64,000 nt of DNA from Phycisphaerae bacterium (lineage in GTDB: Bacteria > Planctomycetota > Phycisphaerae > Phycisphaerales > SM1A02): the NCBI GenBank assembly GCA_002716385.1, contig PBAX01000008.1, positions 1-64,000 on the forward strand. The letters are read 5' to 3'. The position numbers and the translations under genes are program-made. Numbering within the stretch: the first letter of the stretch is position 1; every line of letters begins with the position of its first letter. Shown piece by piece: positions 33,509 through 45,356 of the stretch. A model generated the notes under the pieces. It saw nothing but the letters and a program-made list of their open reading frames with translations, was not told the DNA's origin and made no database searches.

Positions 33509-34660
33509 TCAACGTGATTCCCATGGCGTCCATCTTCTGGCGAGTCTCTGGAACGTCCGCTCGATCAGGTACCACGTCAGGAAGCTCACACCGATCGACA
33601 CGACGATCACCAGCAGGAAGTAGACGGTCGGTGGGTACTGCTTCATCCACTGCATGACACCGCTGGCTTCACCCGCGTACATCACGAGGGTGTGCATCAG
33701 GTAGAGGCTGTAGCTGATCGTTCCAAGCCAGACCAGCGGGGCGGGGCCCCAGACACGGTTCCTGAATCCACGGGTGTAGATGACGAACAAGATGAACGCC
33801 ACGAGATAGCTGCCCATATATCGCCAGCCGATGCCGCCCGTGAAGGTCTCTTCCGGGGAGTTGTAGCCCAGCAGGGTGATGACTGGAATCAGGAGCAGGA
33901 TCGATACCAGACCGATCCTCGAAAGGACGAGGCATCTCCGGTCCGAGTCCAGTATCCAGCCTTGCCAGAGCGTTGCCCAGAACATGATCGACAGGGCCAG
34001 CCCCGGCGCCAGCGGGAGCCGGCGATCCATCTGCCAAGCCACGATCGATCCCGCGAGCGCCATCAGAAGGAACCCGATTGAAGCAGCCAGTCGGAACCCG
34101 GGACGCTGCATGAATCCGATCAGAAACAGGATGCCGCAACTGACATAGAAGGCCAGCTCGATCGCCAGAGTCCAGTAGACACCCATGACGTTCGTGACAC
34201 CGACGAATTCCTGCAACATCGTCGCATTGACGAGGAACTGGGCCCATTGGCCGTCTGGATTTCTGGGCATCCAGTCCACCAGCACGAGGACCAGCGCGAG
34301 CAGGAGCGAGGCCCAGTAGGCGGGGTAGATTCGACAGAACCGCCGGACGACGAAGGTGGCGATCGGTTTGCGACGTCGTTCGGAGAGGCTGTAGTGGATC
34401 ACGAAACCACTGAGTGCGAAGAACAGGATGACCCCGACCTTGCCGCAGTCGACCCATCCCCGGAACGCCTCGGCCACCCACCGCTCGGCGGGGTGGTGCG
34501 CCCAGCCCATCTGTGGAGTGACGACGCCTTTCCAATCGGGGGACCAGTGCGGAAAGAACACGTATTCAGCCAGATGGCCGTAGACCACCGCCAGTGCCGC
34601 CAATCCACGCAGAACGTCCAGATGAAGAAGCCTGCCATGTTGAGGCTTTGGTGTGCTCAA
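33509..34660 (-). CDS. Acyltransferase 3 family membrane protein (OafA-like)
   Basis: The protein (383 residues from a TTG at 34660) opens with HLDVLRGLAALAVVYGHLAE, the hallmark of integral-membrane acyltransferase 3 proteins with the catalytic His. About ten hydrophobic spans follow, with RFCRIYPAYW (the conserved R-x(5)-Y-W block) and YSLYLMHTLVMY near the end. Such enzymes O-acetylate or acylate surface polysaccharides or other membrane-side acceptors. The start is uncertain: an earlier ATG would overlap the divergent gcvP. AGGGA precedes the TTG. It could act on products of the O-antigen-ligase-like pathway. Confidence 0.82.
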   Translation of the reverse strand: MSTPKPQHGRLLHLDVLRGLAALAVVYGHLAEYVFFPHWSPDWKGVVTPQMGWAHHPAERWVAEAFRGWVDCGKVGVILFFALSGFVIHYSLSERRRKPIATFVVRRFCRIYPAYWASLLLALVLVLVDWMPRNPDGQWAQFLVNATMLQEFVGVTNVMGVYWTLAIELAFYVSCGILFLIGFMQRPGFRLAASIGFLLMALAGSIVAWQMDRRLPLAPGLALSIMFWATLWQGWILDSDRRCLVLSRIGLVSILLLIPVITLLGYNSPEETFTGGIGWRYMGSYLVAFILFVIYTRGFRNRVWGPAPLVWLGTISYSLYLMHTLVMYAGEASGVMQWMKQYPPTVYFLLVIVVSIGVSFLTWYLIERTFQRLARRWTPWESR

Positions 34661-34823
34661 AGAGAGGAATCCCTGGCGTGGAAGTGAGAAGTTGGCATTG
34701 CCGCACGAGGCTGGGATCAATATAGTGAAGTCATAGCCGGGCCCCCAGTCAGGTCGGGCTTTCCATAGATAAGGTTCCAGAATCCTGTCAGGGAGCCGGA
34801 GGACACTCCGGAGCACCGTTTCC

Positions 34824-37766
<2,943 letters not shown>

Positions 37767-37769
37767 TTC

Positions 37770-38984
37770 TCAGGAAAGCCAACGCAGTCTGATGGTCTCG
37801 TCCATGTTCCTGAACTGGTCGATGACCGATCCGTCCTGAAGATGGTCGACATCCAGAATCACGTAGCTGAGATCGCCGGTGCTCTGCAGGTATTCGGCAT
37901 GAATGTTGACGTGGCCTTCCGCGAGGATGCCGTGCATCTTGCTGAGCACGCCCGGGACATTCCTGTGGAAGTGGAGGATGCGATCCTGGCCATCGCGTCG
38001 ATGGGGAAGCTCGACTTCGGGGATGTTTACCGAGGACGTGGTCGTTCCACGTTGTTGATAGGTCACCATCTTCATGGAAACCTCGCGGGCGATCGCGATC
38101 TGCGCCTCTTCGGTGCTGCCGCCGATGTGGGGTGTCATCACGACCCCGGGAAGTCCCGACAGCGGACATGTGAAATCATCCTGTCGAGCACGGGGCTCGC
38201 TTGGATAGACGTCCAGCGCGACTCCCATGACATGCTCGGACTTGATGGCCTCGGCCAGGGCATCGATGTCCACGACCGATCCTCGCGAGTTGTTGATCAA
38301 CATGCTCCCCGACTTCATCCTCTTCAATGCTCTTGCATCGATCATGTTCTTCGTATCGGGGGTTTCGGGGACATGAAGTGTGACGACATCGGATTCAGCG
38401 AGCAGTTCATCGAGCGAACCGGCTGGTATGGCATTGCCCATCGCCATCTTGGGGACGATGTCGTGGTAGACGACTCTCATCCCGAGCGCCTCGGCGAGCA
38501 CCGAGACCTGTGAACCGATATGTCCATACCCGACGATCCCGATCACTCGTCCACGAACCTCGTGGCTGTTGGTCGCGGACTTGTCCCATCGGCCCTGGTG
38601 CATCGCGGAGTTCTTGTCGAAGAGCCCTCGATGGAGACCGATGATCTCCGCGATCGTCATCTCGGCGACGCTTCGCGTGTTGCAGAAAGGCGAGTTGAAA
38701 ACCGCGATGCCGCGTCTGGCCGCCGCGTCGAGATCGACCTGGTTGGTGCCGATGCAGAAGCAGGCGATGGCTTCTAGATTCGGGACACTGTTGATCACCT
38801 TCTCGGTCATCTGCGATCGTGATCGAATCCCGATCATGGTCGAGTCGCCGATGGCCTCGATCAGTTCGGTTTCATCGAGTGTCCCACCAGTGCGTCGGAC
38901 CTTCAAGCCCGCCTTCTTGAAGGCAGGTTCCGCTTCTTCGTGGATGTTCTCGAGAAGGAGGATGTCACGTGTGGGTTTCGACAA
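37770..38984 (-). CDS. serA: D-3-phosphoglycerate dehydrogenase with ACT domain
   Basis: The 404-residue product starts at a TTG (38984) five bases after the stop of the upstream peptidase gene, with GGAAAG before it. It has ACFCIGTNQVDLDAAARRGI, the nucleotide-binding VIGIVGYGHIGSQVSVLAEA, NNSRGSVVDIDAL (catalytic Arg), the Glu-containing segment ALDVYPSEP, and TPHIGGSTEEAQ with the catalytic His. A C-terminal ACT domain (about residues 330-404) binds serine in the E. coli type. It makes 3-phosphohydroxypyruvate in serine synthesis, and its convergence with gcvP places serine-glycine metabolism together. Confidence 0.95.
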   Translation of the reverse strand: MSKPTRDILLLENIHEEAEPAFKKAGLKVRRTGGTLDETELIEAIGDSTMIGIRSRSQMTEKVINSVPNLEAIACFCIGTNQVDLDAAARRGIAVFNSPFCNTRSVAEMTIAEIIGLHRGLFDKNSAMHQGRWDKSATNSHEVRGRVIGIVGYGHIGSQVSVLAEALGMRVVYHDIVPKMAMGNAIPAGSLDELLAESDVVTLHVPETPDTKNMIDARALKRMKSGSMLINNSRGSVVDIDALAEAIKSEHVMGVALDVYPSEPRARQDDFTCPLSGLPGVVMTPHIGGSTEEAQIAIAREVSMKMVTYQQRGTTTSSVNIPEVELPHRRDGQDRILHFHRNVPGVLSKMHGILAEGHVNIHAEYLQSTGDLSYVILDVDHLQDGSVIDQFRNMDETIRLRWLS

Positions 38985-38989
38985 TTGAT

Positions 38990-40963
38990 CTACTTTCCGC
39001 TGTTGCCAATATCGAGGCTGTCCAATGCTTCTCTGGTATCGGCTACGAGTGCCGATACATTCAGGCCTTCGCCAACGGCCCGTTTCATCCAGAGATCCGG
39101 GGTGAGGCATCCGATCGAGCAGATTCGTCTTGTTTCCGCAGCGAGGTCCCGATTTCGGAGGCAGCTTCTGATCTGATGGCTCTGGACATGGCCGATCACG
39201 TAGTCGGCCAGATACAGAGGATGGGCGATCATGTGCTGATAGGCCGCCAGAACATGACTACTGTCCTTCCCGTAGAAACGTTCGTAATGATCTGCCCATA
39301 GTTCACTCGCGATTCCCAGAACGGCGTCGCGGAGCGACTCGGCATCCGCGTTTGGATGGTCATAGAGCCAGTTCCAGGTCCTGATGTCTACGAGGGCTGG
39401 CCCGGCAATCTGACACGAGGCCTGCATGCACTGGATGCTGTCCACATGGAATGGATCGGGGGCATCGGCATCCGCTTCAAGACCCAATGCCTGATGCGCC
39501 AGTGACTGGTAGAGGAAGGCGAACGCTTCCGTGCAGGCGGTGTTGGGCACGCCTCTCAAGGCCGGGCGTGGTACGTAGTGGGTAGAGATCACCTGCTCGA
39601 GGTTGTGACCGAGTTCGTGCATGGCGGTATCGAAGCCCGCCCATCCGAGTTCGTTCTCCAGGCTGCTGGTCCTGAGCCAGGCGCTGTACTCGGGCATGCC
39701 CGGTCTCATCGCATGGCCGGAACCTCTGGCGATCTCCACTCTGACATTCGTGCCCAGGAAATCGGCGTCATCATCGGGGAAGCCGAGTGATCGTAGAAGC
39801 TGTGGAAGTCCGGCTTCGAATGCGTGATGATCTGCATAGCGGGACTTGACCAACGCGTTCATCTCTTCCGGTGGTCTCGAGTCGAACATGTCTTCCATGT
39901 AGATGTCGTGCGGTTCAAGCGATCGGCCGAGCTGATGTTCCATCAGGGCCGCCATCGGTTCCCGCACCTGAGCTGAGAGCAGATCCTCGAGCAGCTGTTC
40001 GACCTCCGGTTGAGGTATCTCCCTGAAGCGTTCGAACTTCCTCGCCAACGCAGTGGGGAACTCCGGGCAGACCTTGTCGATCTCCTGAGCGACATGGAAC
40101 TGCTCGAGCCAGCGTTCATATCGTTCGTTGCCGACCAGCTCGCCGGGATCACCGCCATCGATGGTGTTTGAGCATGGATCCCAGTCGCCGTGGGCGGTGC
40201 CGTCCATGATGCTGCGTGGAATGGTCCCATCGATCTGACGACCCATCACCTGGAGCAGGGCACGCTGCCCTGGCAATCCCTCCTTTTCGCCATAGAGCGA
40301 CTTGATGGCTTCACGGATGAGCCAGTGTGCCAGCAGTTTTCGATCCGTCTCGAACCATTTCTTCCCGTCCTCATCGACGAGATTGCCGACGGGTACGTGG
40401 AATTCAGCCACCCACTTGTTCGCGCGGTAGCCCACGTCGCGTGCACGATCTGCGACTTCCTTCGGGATCCTCGGTCCGAACGCCTTGGCGACCCGAACCT
40501 GGGCCCATCGATCGGAATCCCATTCCGGTCCTTCCTGCAACATCGTCGACAGATCGGGGCGATCGAAGTTGAGCAGCGCCATGAAGGCGATTCGTTGCGC
40601 GAAGTACTGCTCGGAAAGATCCGGTGCCGGATCGAATGTGGCCAGCGTGTCATCGGTCCCGGGCATGTCATCGCCACGCAGGTCGCTCCATCGACGGAGC
40701 GTGCGGCGAATCTCCGAGAGATGACCGGAGGTCGTCGACAAGGCGATCTCGAGTCGATCGAGCAGCCTCGATTGATCGGTGGCATCCGGGATGAAGTGGT
40801 CGCGGCAGAAGGCGACCAGTGCATCCTGATCTCCGTCCTCGGCCGTCCAGTACGAGGCGACTCTGGCGACGCCGGCCTCCGCCCGTGAACGTACGGACTC
40901 GCCATGTCGTTCGATGATCGCGTGAATGGCCGTTGTGAGTTCCGAATCGATGGTTGTAATCAT
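38990..40963 (-). CDS. M3-type zinc metallopeptidase
   Basis: The 657-residue protein carries HELGHNLEQVISTHY (HExxH zinc site, near residue 450) followed about 35 residues later by TEAFAFLYQ, whose Glu fits the third ligand. Upstream helices and the LEDLLSAQVREPMAAL region are consistent with the mostly helical M3 oligopeptidase fold. There is no signal peptide, so it probably degrades peptides in the cytoplasm. The N-terminal 150 residues are less typical. It forms a two-gene unit with serA, with very tight spacing. Confidence 0.82.
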   Translation of the reverse strand: MITTIDSELTTAIHAIIERHGESVRSRAEAGVARVASYWTAEDGDQDALVAFCRDHFIPDATDQSRLLDRLEIALSTTSGHLSEIRRTLRRWSDLRGDDMPGTDDTLATFDPAPDLSEQYFAQRIAFMALLNFDRPDLSTMLQEGPEWDSDRWAQVRVAKAFGPRIPKEVADRARDVGYRANKWVAEFHVPVGNLVDEDGKKWFETDRKLLAHWLIREAIKSLYGEKEGLPGQRALLQVMGRQIDGTIPRSIMDGTAHGDWDPCSNTIDGGDPGELVGNERYERWLEQFHVAQEIDKVCPEFPTALARKFERFREIPQPEVEQLLEDLLSAQVREPMAALMEHQLGRSLEPHDIYMEDMFDSRPPEEMNALVKSRYADHHAFEAGLPQLLRSLGFPDDDADFLGTNVRVEIARGSGHAMRPGMPEYSAWLRTSSLENELGWAGFDTAMHELGHNLEQVISTHYVPRPALRGVPNTACTEAFAFLYQSLAHQALGLEADADAPDPFHVDSIQCMQASCQIAGPALVDIRTWNWLYDHPNADAESLRDAVLGIASELWADHYERFYGKDSSHVLAAYQHMIAHPLYLADYVIGHVQSHQIRSCLRNRDLAAETRRICSIGCLTPDLWMKRAVGEGLNVSALVADTREALDSLDIGNSGK

Positions 40964-41020
40964 GTCTTGTTCCCGTTCCTCTGCAAGTTCAGGAGGACAT
41001 GATACGGCTGTATCGGAATA

Positions 41021-41284
41021 TCAGGGCATGCCTGACTCATCGCCTTCCAGAGGGGGCATCTCGATCCTGAGCAATCGGGCCAGGGAGCGATCGATCAGCG
41101 AGAGCAGCCCCTGAGCGGGAATGCTCAGGGCAATGGTGGCCAGGCCCAGGAACACCAGAAGAAGGGAGGCAGGTGGAAACATGAACATCAGCAGGAAGGC
41201 CAGTACGCCTTCTGCAATCAGCAGGCCCAGAATGAGAAAACCGAAGTTCATTCTCATTCCATGGATGATCTTCCAGATTCGCAT
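41021..41284 (-). CDS. Small two-helix membrane protein
   Basis: 87 residues. Two long hydrophobic spans (NFGFLILGLLIAEGVLAFLL and PPASLLLVFLGLATIALSIP) are separated by a very short turn, and an amphipathic basic C-terminus (LIDRSLARLLRIEM) ends with acidic residues. The function is not recognised. It is divergent from the lipoprotein gene at 41349 with about 64 bases between starts, which presumably holds both promoters. Confidence 0.6.
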   Translation of the reverse strand: MRIWKIIHGMRMNFGFLILGLLIAEGVLAFLLMFMFPPASLLLVFLGLATIALSIPAQGLLSLIDRSLARLLRIEMPPLEGDESGMP

Positions 41285-41348
41285 GATTCAATTGTAGGTC
41301 CCGTACCCGTGTTCGAGTACGTGATAGCATCAGGATTGAAAGGTGATT

Positions 41349-41816
41349 ATGACCATGAGTGCCACACGAATCGGATCAACAGGATTTGCCTGTCTGCTGA
41401 TTTCGCTCTTCTGGGCTGCCGGCTGTGCTTCCAAGGCCGAAGTGGCCAGAAAAGGGAAGATCCGCGAAGCGGAGAGGCCGGCCTATGTGGATCAGACCAG
41501 CAATGGTGAGATCGTCACCCTGCTACCCGATCAGATCCTCGTCATCCAGCTGGTCTGCAATATTCAGGAGCGTCGCCGATGGTCGTTGGTGGGTGGCGTC
41601 GACGAACTGGTCTTGAAGCCTGATGGCCAACGAACGATCCAGCCTGTCGATTCTCAAGATCGTCCGGTTGGTCCACCCGTCGAGGAGATCCGCTTTGTTG
41701 CGGTGGGTAGCGGCGAAGTGATCGTGGATCTTTCCTACGGCCCAGTCGGCGGTGGATTCGCCGAATCGCTCAATCGCTTCTTTCTCAAGGTGGTCGTTGA
41801 TCCGTTCAGGAATTGA
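41349..41816 (+). CDS. Lipoprotein with chagasin-like (I42) domain
   Basis: From the ATG at 41349 (AAAGGTG close upstream) the 155-residue protein has a lipobox AAGC (Cys near residue 24). The mature part fits the chagasin/I42 inhibitor pattern: GEIVTLLPDQILVIQLVCN, a Trp (RRRWSLVGG) where the family has YRW, EEIRFVAVGSGEVIVDLSYG where the family has F-x-A-x(2)-G-x-x-x-L-x-L-x-Y, and a closing strand FFLKVVV. Chagasin-type proteins inhibit papain-like cysteine peptidases. Loop residues are divergent (no clear NPTTGY), so inhibition is a guess. It ends four bases from the convergent pseudopilin gene. Confidence 0.62.
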   Translation: MTMSATRIGSTGFACLLISLFWAAGCASKAEVARKGKIREAERPAYVDQTSNGEIVTLLPDQILVIQLVCNIQERRRWSLVGGVDELVLKPDGQRTIQPVDSQDRPVGPPVEEIRFVAVGSGEVIVDLSYGPVGGGFAESLNRFFLKVVVDPFRN

Positions 41817-41820
41817 ACGA

Positions 41821-42714
41821 TCAGTCCATGAGGACCCAGTCCCGCTTCCAGGCCATGTCGGCCCATCGACGCATGTCCGCCATCTGGGACAGGGTTTCCA
41901 ATGACGTGCTGCCATCAGCCATCGCGGTGACGGCTTTCCCGTCGTGACGAGCGGAGACGTATCCGTGATCGGCGGGATCCTGTGTCATGGTGTCCAAGAC
42001 GCCATTTCCACCCGATGCGGCGGCCCAGCGGAATCCGTTCGACGGATGGTAGGGGCTCTCGATCCGGTGAAAGCCTTCGACCGCTTCGGAGGCCATGCCG
42101 GACTCGCTTGTGTCACCGAATCTGGCCGAACTGAAGATGATCAATTTTGATGTGTGCTTGATGTCGGAGAGTCTGCGAATCCAGGGGCAGCTGTCCAGAT
42201 CACCGTACTGATAGATGGCGTAGAGGGCATTGGTGAGCTGCTCGCCCTGACCGCCGACCCATTCGCCGTTGAGTCCGAATGCGGGATAGAGCGTGGCGAC
42301 GTACTGGTGGTTGGGCACATCGATGTTCTGCCGACGGAATTCCTTCAATGCGGATGGATAGAGAGTCCGCTTGGCATCATCGAGATAGGGCGTGAGCCGC
42401 CAGAACCATCTCTCCTGAGTTGGTCCGGGCCCTATCAGATCGCCGTTGAAGTCGAACAGTGGTTCCTCGCTTGGTTGAGACTGCGGGTAGTAGCCCTTGA
42501 GTACTTCTCCGTCGCGAGCCAGAGCGTAATCCCGCCAGGCACTGACGGTCGCCCGGGCGCAGGAGAGTTCCTCGACCGCACGGCTCTTGGCCTCGATTCG
42601 ACCCATGACAGGGACTGCGATCGCCAGAAGCAGGCCGATGATGACGATCACCACCATCAGCTCGATCAATGTGAATGCGTATCTGTTTCGTGATGTAGCC
42701 GGATCTGGGGTCAA
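41821..42714 (-). CDS. Type II secretion-type pseudopilin (prepilin-like)
   Basis: The 297-residue protein begins with a short leader and FTLIELMVVIVIIGLLLAIAV, the N-methylated prepilin helix with Glu5. The residue before Phe is Ala (RYAFTLIEL) rather than the usual Gly. The rest contains an aromatic-rich globular domain and a late block YVSARHDGKAVTAMADGSTS, resembling the H-x-G ... F-x-D-G-S motif of planctomycete prepilin-like proteins (DUF1559 group). It starts at TTG (42714). No secretion machinery genes are nearby; it probably belongs to the large scattered family of such proteins in planctomycetes. Confidence 0.85.
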   Translation of the reverse strand: MTPDPATSRNRYAFTLIELMVVIVIIGLLLAIAVPVMGRIEAKSRAVEELSCARATVSAWRDYALARDGEVLKGYYPQSQPSEEPLFDFNGDLIGPGPTQERWFWRLTPYLDDAKRTLYPSALKEFRRQNIDVPNHQYVATLYPAFGLNGEWVGGQGEQLTNALYAIYQYGDLDSCPWIRRLSDIKHTSKLIIFSSARFGDTSESGMASEAVEGFHRIESPYHPSNGFRWAAASGGNGVLDTMTQDPADHGYVSARHDGKAVTAMADGSTSLETLSQMADMRRWADMAWKRDWVLMD

Positions 42715-42795
42715 GGGTCGAGGGATTCCTGAGGTTCTGGATGTGAAATCCTATGGCCAAAACAATTGAATCTCAATCGCAATTAAACTTGATTC

Positions 42796-43290
42796 GTGCA
42801 AATCCCCATTAGGGTTTTCATGAAAGGCATTTGGGCTCATAAAGGGGTTGTTTGGAGACCTGTCCTTATGCTGCTATCGACTTCGATTCCCGTTCTTTCG
42901 TTTCTTCTGGCGTTTAGTACTGGCGGAGCGCATTCAAGCTACTACTGCTCGCAAGCTGATTACGACCGTTGGATCTATTCATTCAATGGTCCGCCAGGGT
43001 TCTGGATCGAGTCGGCGACCTTTTCCGCCTACACATTGAAATCGCTCTCGGTGGAAATCAGCACGTCAAGTAACGACATCGTATTTGATCCGACTCTGGT
43101 CGCCCGTCAAACACATATAAACGACACTCCGGCCGATCTCGATTCAGGCAGGGCGGTTTGTCTTTCCGGTGTGGGCTTCCGAGGCAACTTATTTGATCCC
43201 GAGAATATGGTGAATCGGGCCCTCAACCGTTTGGCCCCGCAATGGGGGCGAAATGCCTATCAGCTTGCGAGACGGGGCCGCCTTGGGTGA
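42796..43290 (+). pseudogene. Decayed, truncated copy of the gene at 43518
   Basis: The frame shares ordered segments with the next gene: YCSQADYDRWIYSFNGPPG against YCYEVPDFDRWMYPWNGTPG, SLSVEISTSSNDIVFDPTL against SMSVEASISNDNVILDETE, and DLDSGRAVCLSGVGFRGN against DLDPGRPFHLSGVGFRGD. About 30 residues are missing between the first two segments. After GRNAY the frame loses similarity and stops, so the C-terminal half and dockerin are absent. A signal-like leader is present (SIPVLSFLLAFSTGGAHS). Best read as one arm of a tandem duplication undergoing decay; a short expressed protein cannot be excluded. Confidence 0.65.
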
Positions 43291-43327
43291 TCCTCTCGCT
43301 GAATGCTAATCAAGAACATGGATTTTT

Positions 43328-43344
43328 AAGCCTTTAAAGGGCTT
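43328..43344 (+). terminator. Weak hairpin with T-rich end
   Basis: AAGCC, TTTAAAG, GGCTT followed by TTATTTGG. It lies just beyond the decayed copy and may be its old terminator. Nothing else is seen in 43291-43517 apart from A+T-rich sequence suitable for a promoter of the next gene. Confidence 0.4.
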
Positions 43345-43517
43345 TTATTTGGTTCCCACCGAGATTTCAACGCAATTAGACCTCTTACCTATTGAAACTG
43401 ATTCTCATCTGGCTAGGATTTAACCTTGTTGAGACACGTTCTCTATGGGGCGTGCCAAATTTCACAACTGGGGGGCCTCTGTTTGCAGAGGAATTTTGTT
43501 CAGGATTGACGAGGATC

Positions 43518-44504
43518 ATGAAGAACATCTTTCAAGCGCTTGCTTTCACTACAGTTGCAGCAACAACGGCGGTCGCGGATACCTACCAATATTGCTATGA
43601 GGTACCGGACTTCGATCGTTGGATGTATCCATGGAACGGTACCCCTGGAACCCGCATCGCCGGCCCGACATTTACCGGATATGGATCAGGTGTCGATGAC
43701 CGCTACGGTCAGTCTCTCTTTGGTTGGGTGACGATCGACATACCGACCGACCTACCCGCCCATGCCTACACGATCGTCTCCATGTCGGTTGAGGCTTCCA
43801 TTTCCAACGACAACGTCATCCTCGACGAAACCGAGGATGCTCGGAGCACTCATGACGATCCCGAATCCGATCTCGATCCGGGAAGGCCATTCCACCTTTC
43901 AGGTGTGGGCTTCCGGGGCGACTACGACGCCAATACGTTCGGTGATGACGCCCCATTCGGGAGCCCGGATCGAAATGCCTACGCTCTGGGGTTCACGCCC
44001 GATGGCGAGGCGATCGACATCTCCAACAATCTGACGGAACAATTCGATCCCAAGTTCTTCGCGGTCGCGACCAGCGACAGCGCCGAGCCCGGCGAGTTTC
44101 TTCCCGAGCTGGCGAGAATGAGATTCGATGTGGATGTGGCTGACGAGTACATATCGTGCTACGTCAGCGAGTCCCTTTCCTTCGGATTGCTCGATGTGAT
44201 GATCACATCGCTTCATACCGGAACCCATTCGGGAGGATCGTATCCACAGTGGATCATGGCCGAGCACCCGCTTGTGGAGCTGGTTCCGGACACAGGTGCC
44301 ACTCTCTGTATAGAGGTCGAGATCAGCTATTCGGGCGTCTCCGGTGACACCAATGGCGATGGTCTGGTCAACATCGAGGACCTGCTCAAGGCGCTGGATG
44401 AATTCGGCGAATGCGACAAGTGCAGCTGCGCTTCGGACTTCAACTCGGATTCGCAGATAAACGTGGATGACGTACTCGTGGTCATTTCCGGTTGGACCGG
44501 TTGA
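43518..44504 (+). CDS. Secreted dockerin protein, unknown central domain
   Basis: The ATG at 43518 has GAGGAT a few bases upstream and a signal peptide (IFQALAFTTVAATTAVAD); the frame open from 43392 adds an unlikely leader. The 328-residue protein has a 240-residue domain with DFDRWMYPWNGTPGTR near the start and several beta strands, not assigned to a family. It ends with a dockerin pair (GDTNGDGLVNIEDLLKALDE and SDFNSDSQINVDDVLVVIS). A partial copy lies immediately upstream, so the gene has been duplicated in place. Confidence 0.78.
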   Translation: MKNIFQALAFTTVAATTAVADTYQYCYEVPDFDRWMYPWNGTPGTRIAGPTFTGYGSGVDDRYGQSLFGWVTIDIPTDLPAHAYTIVSMSVEASISNDNVILDETEDARSTHDDPESDLDPGRPFHLSGVGFRGDYDANTFGDDAPFGSPDRNAYALGFTPDGEAIDISNNLTEQFDPKFFAVATSDSAEPGEFLPELARMRFDVDVADEYISCYVSESLSFGLLDVMITSLHTGTHSGGSYPQWIMAEHPLVELVPDTGATLCIEVEISYSGVSGDTNGDGLVNIEDLLKALDEFGECDKCSCASDFNSDSQINVDDVLVVISGWTG

Positions 44505-44594
44505 CTCATTTGATTTGTTGATTTTCAGCCAGTCCCATCTGGCTTCAAAGTAAAGAGATCCCTCGGAAGGGGATCAAGAGAAGGAGTTTGAGAA

Positions 44595-45257
44595 ATGAAA
44601 CGCTTCGTTACAGTCATCGGCTGTGCCTCGGCGGTAGCCCTGTCATCCACCGCGATGGCCGGCTTCACAGTCGAGAACTTTTCCGACTACTACGGTCAGG
44701 AAAACACCATGTACGGCGCATGGGATACGTTCACCAATGCCAACAACTCACCCAACTTCGCCGACAACGGTGGAAACATGGGATTTGCTGGCCAGGTGTT
44801 CAACTTCAGTGGTACTGGATTCATCACCAGCAGCGGCAACATCTACGATGCCAGTTCCCCTTTGAACATCCACCAATACCTGACGCTTGACGGCGTCGAC
44901 ATCACGAATGCCCACGTCAATGTCTCCACCATGGGATCAGTGCCTGATTTCGAAAGTGTGCTCTTCCAGGCGGTCACATCGACCGGTGAGTCGCAGTTCC
45001 TCGATACCAGCGACGTGTCAATGAACTTCCAGCAGGAAATTCCCGGCATGGGCGCATCCCTGAACATGAGCTGGTCATTCGACCTCTCGGGTATTGCTGG
45101 TGACGTCACCACGCTCGCATTCATCCTCAAGGCAGCCGGTCCTCACATGAGCCTGGATGCCATGAGTCTTGATGTCGCTTACTCCATCCCGGCTCCAGGT
45201 GCACTGGCACTTCTGGGCCTTGCTGGTATGGCTGGACGTCGTCGACGTCGCGGCTGA
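44595..45257 (+). CDS. Exported protein with PEP-CTERM-like sorting tail
   Basis: The 220-residue precursor has a signal peptide (FVTVIGCASAVALSSTAMAG) and AAGGAG eight bases before the ATG. The mature domain is beta-rich with no recognised family. The end reads IPAPGALALLGLAGMAGRRR plus further Arg: a P-A-P motif, a hydrophobic helix and a basic tail, as in PEP-CTERM-type proteins handled by exosortases. The sortase is not in this window. Surface anchoring or processing after translocation is expected. A strong terminator follows. Confidence 0.85.
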   Translation: MKRFVTVIGCASAVALSSTAMAGFTVENFSDYYGQENTMYGAWDTFTNANNSPNFADNGGNMGFAGQVFNFSGTGFITSSGNIYDASSPLNIHQYLTLDGVDITNAHVNVSTMGSVPDFESVLFQAVTSTGESQFLDTSDVSMNFQQEIPGMGASLNMSWSFDLSGIAGDVTTLAFILKAAGPHMSLDAMSLDVAYSIPAPGALALLGLAGMAGRRRRRG

Positions 45258-45297
45258 TTCAACCAAACCCCATGGTTTGAATTGAACGCATGCAATC

Positions 45298-45329
45298 AGC
45301 CCCGCGGGAACTCCGGTTCTCGCGGGGCT
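45298..45329 (+). terminator. Rho-independent terminator
   Basis: AGCCCCGCGGGAAC and GTTCTCGCGGGGCT form a 14-bp stem with one G-T pair, followed by GTCTTTGTGTTT. It lies 40 bases after the PEP-CTERM gene. Confidence 0.88.
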
Positions 45330-45356
45330 GTCTTTGTGTTTCAATGGACGAGCCAA

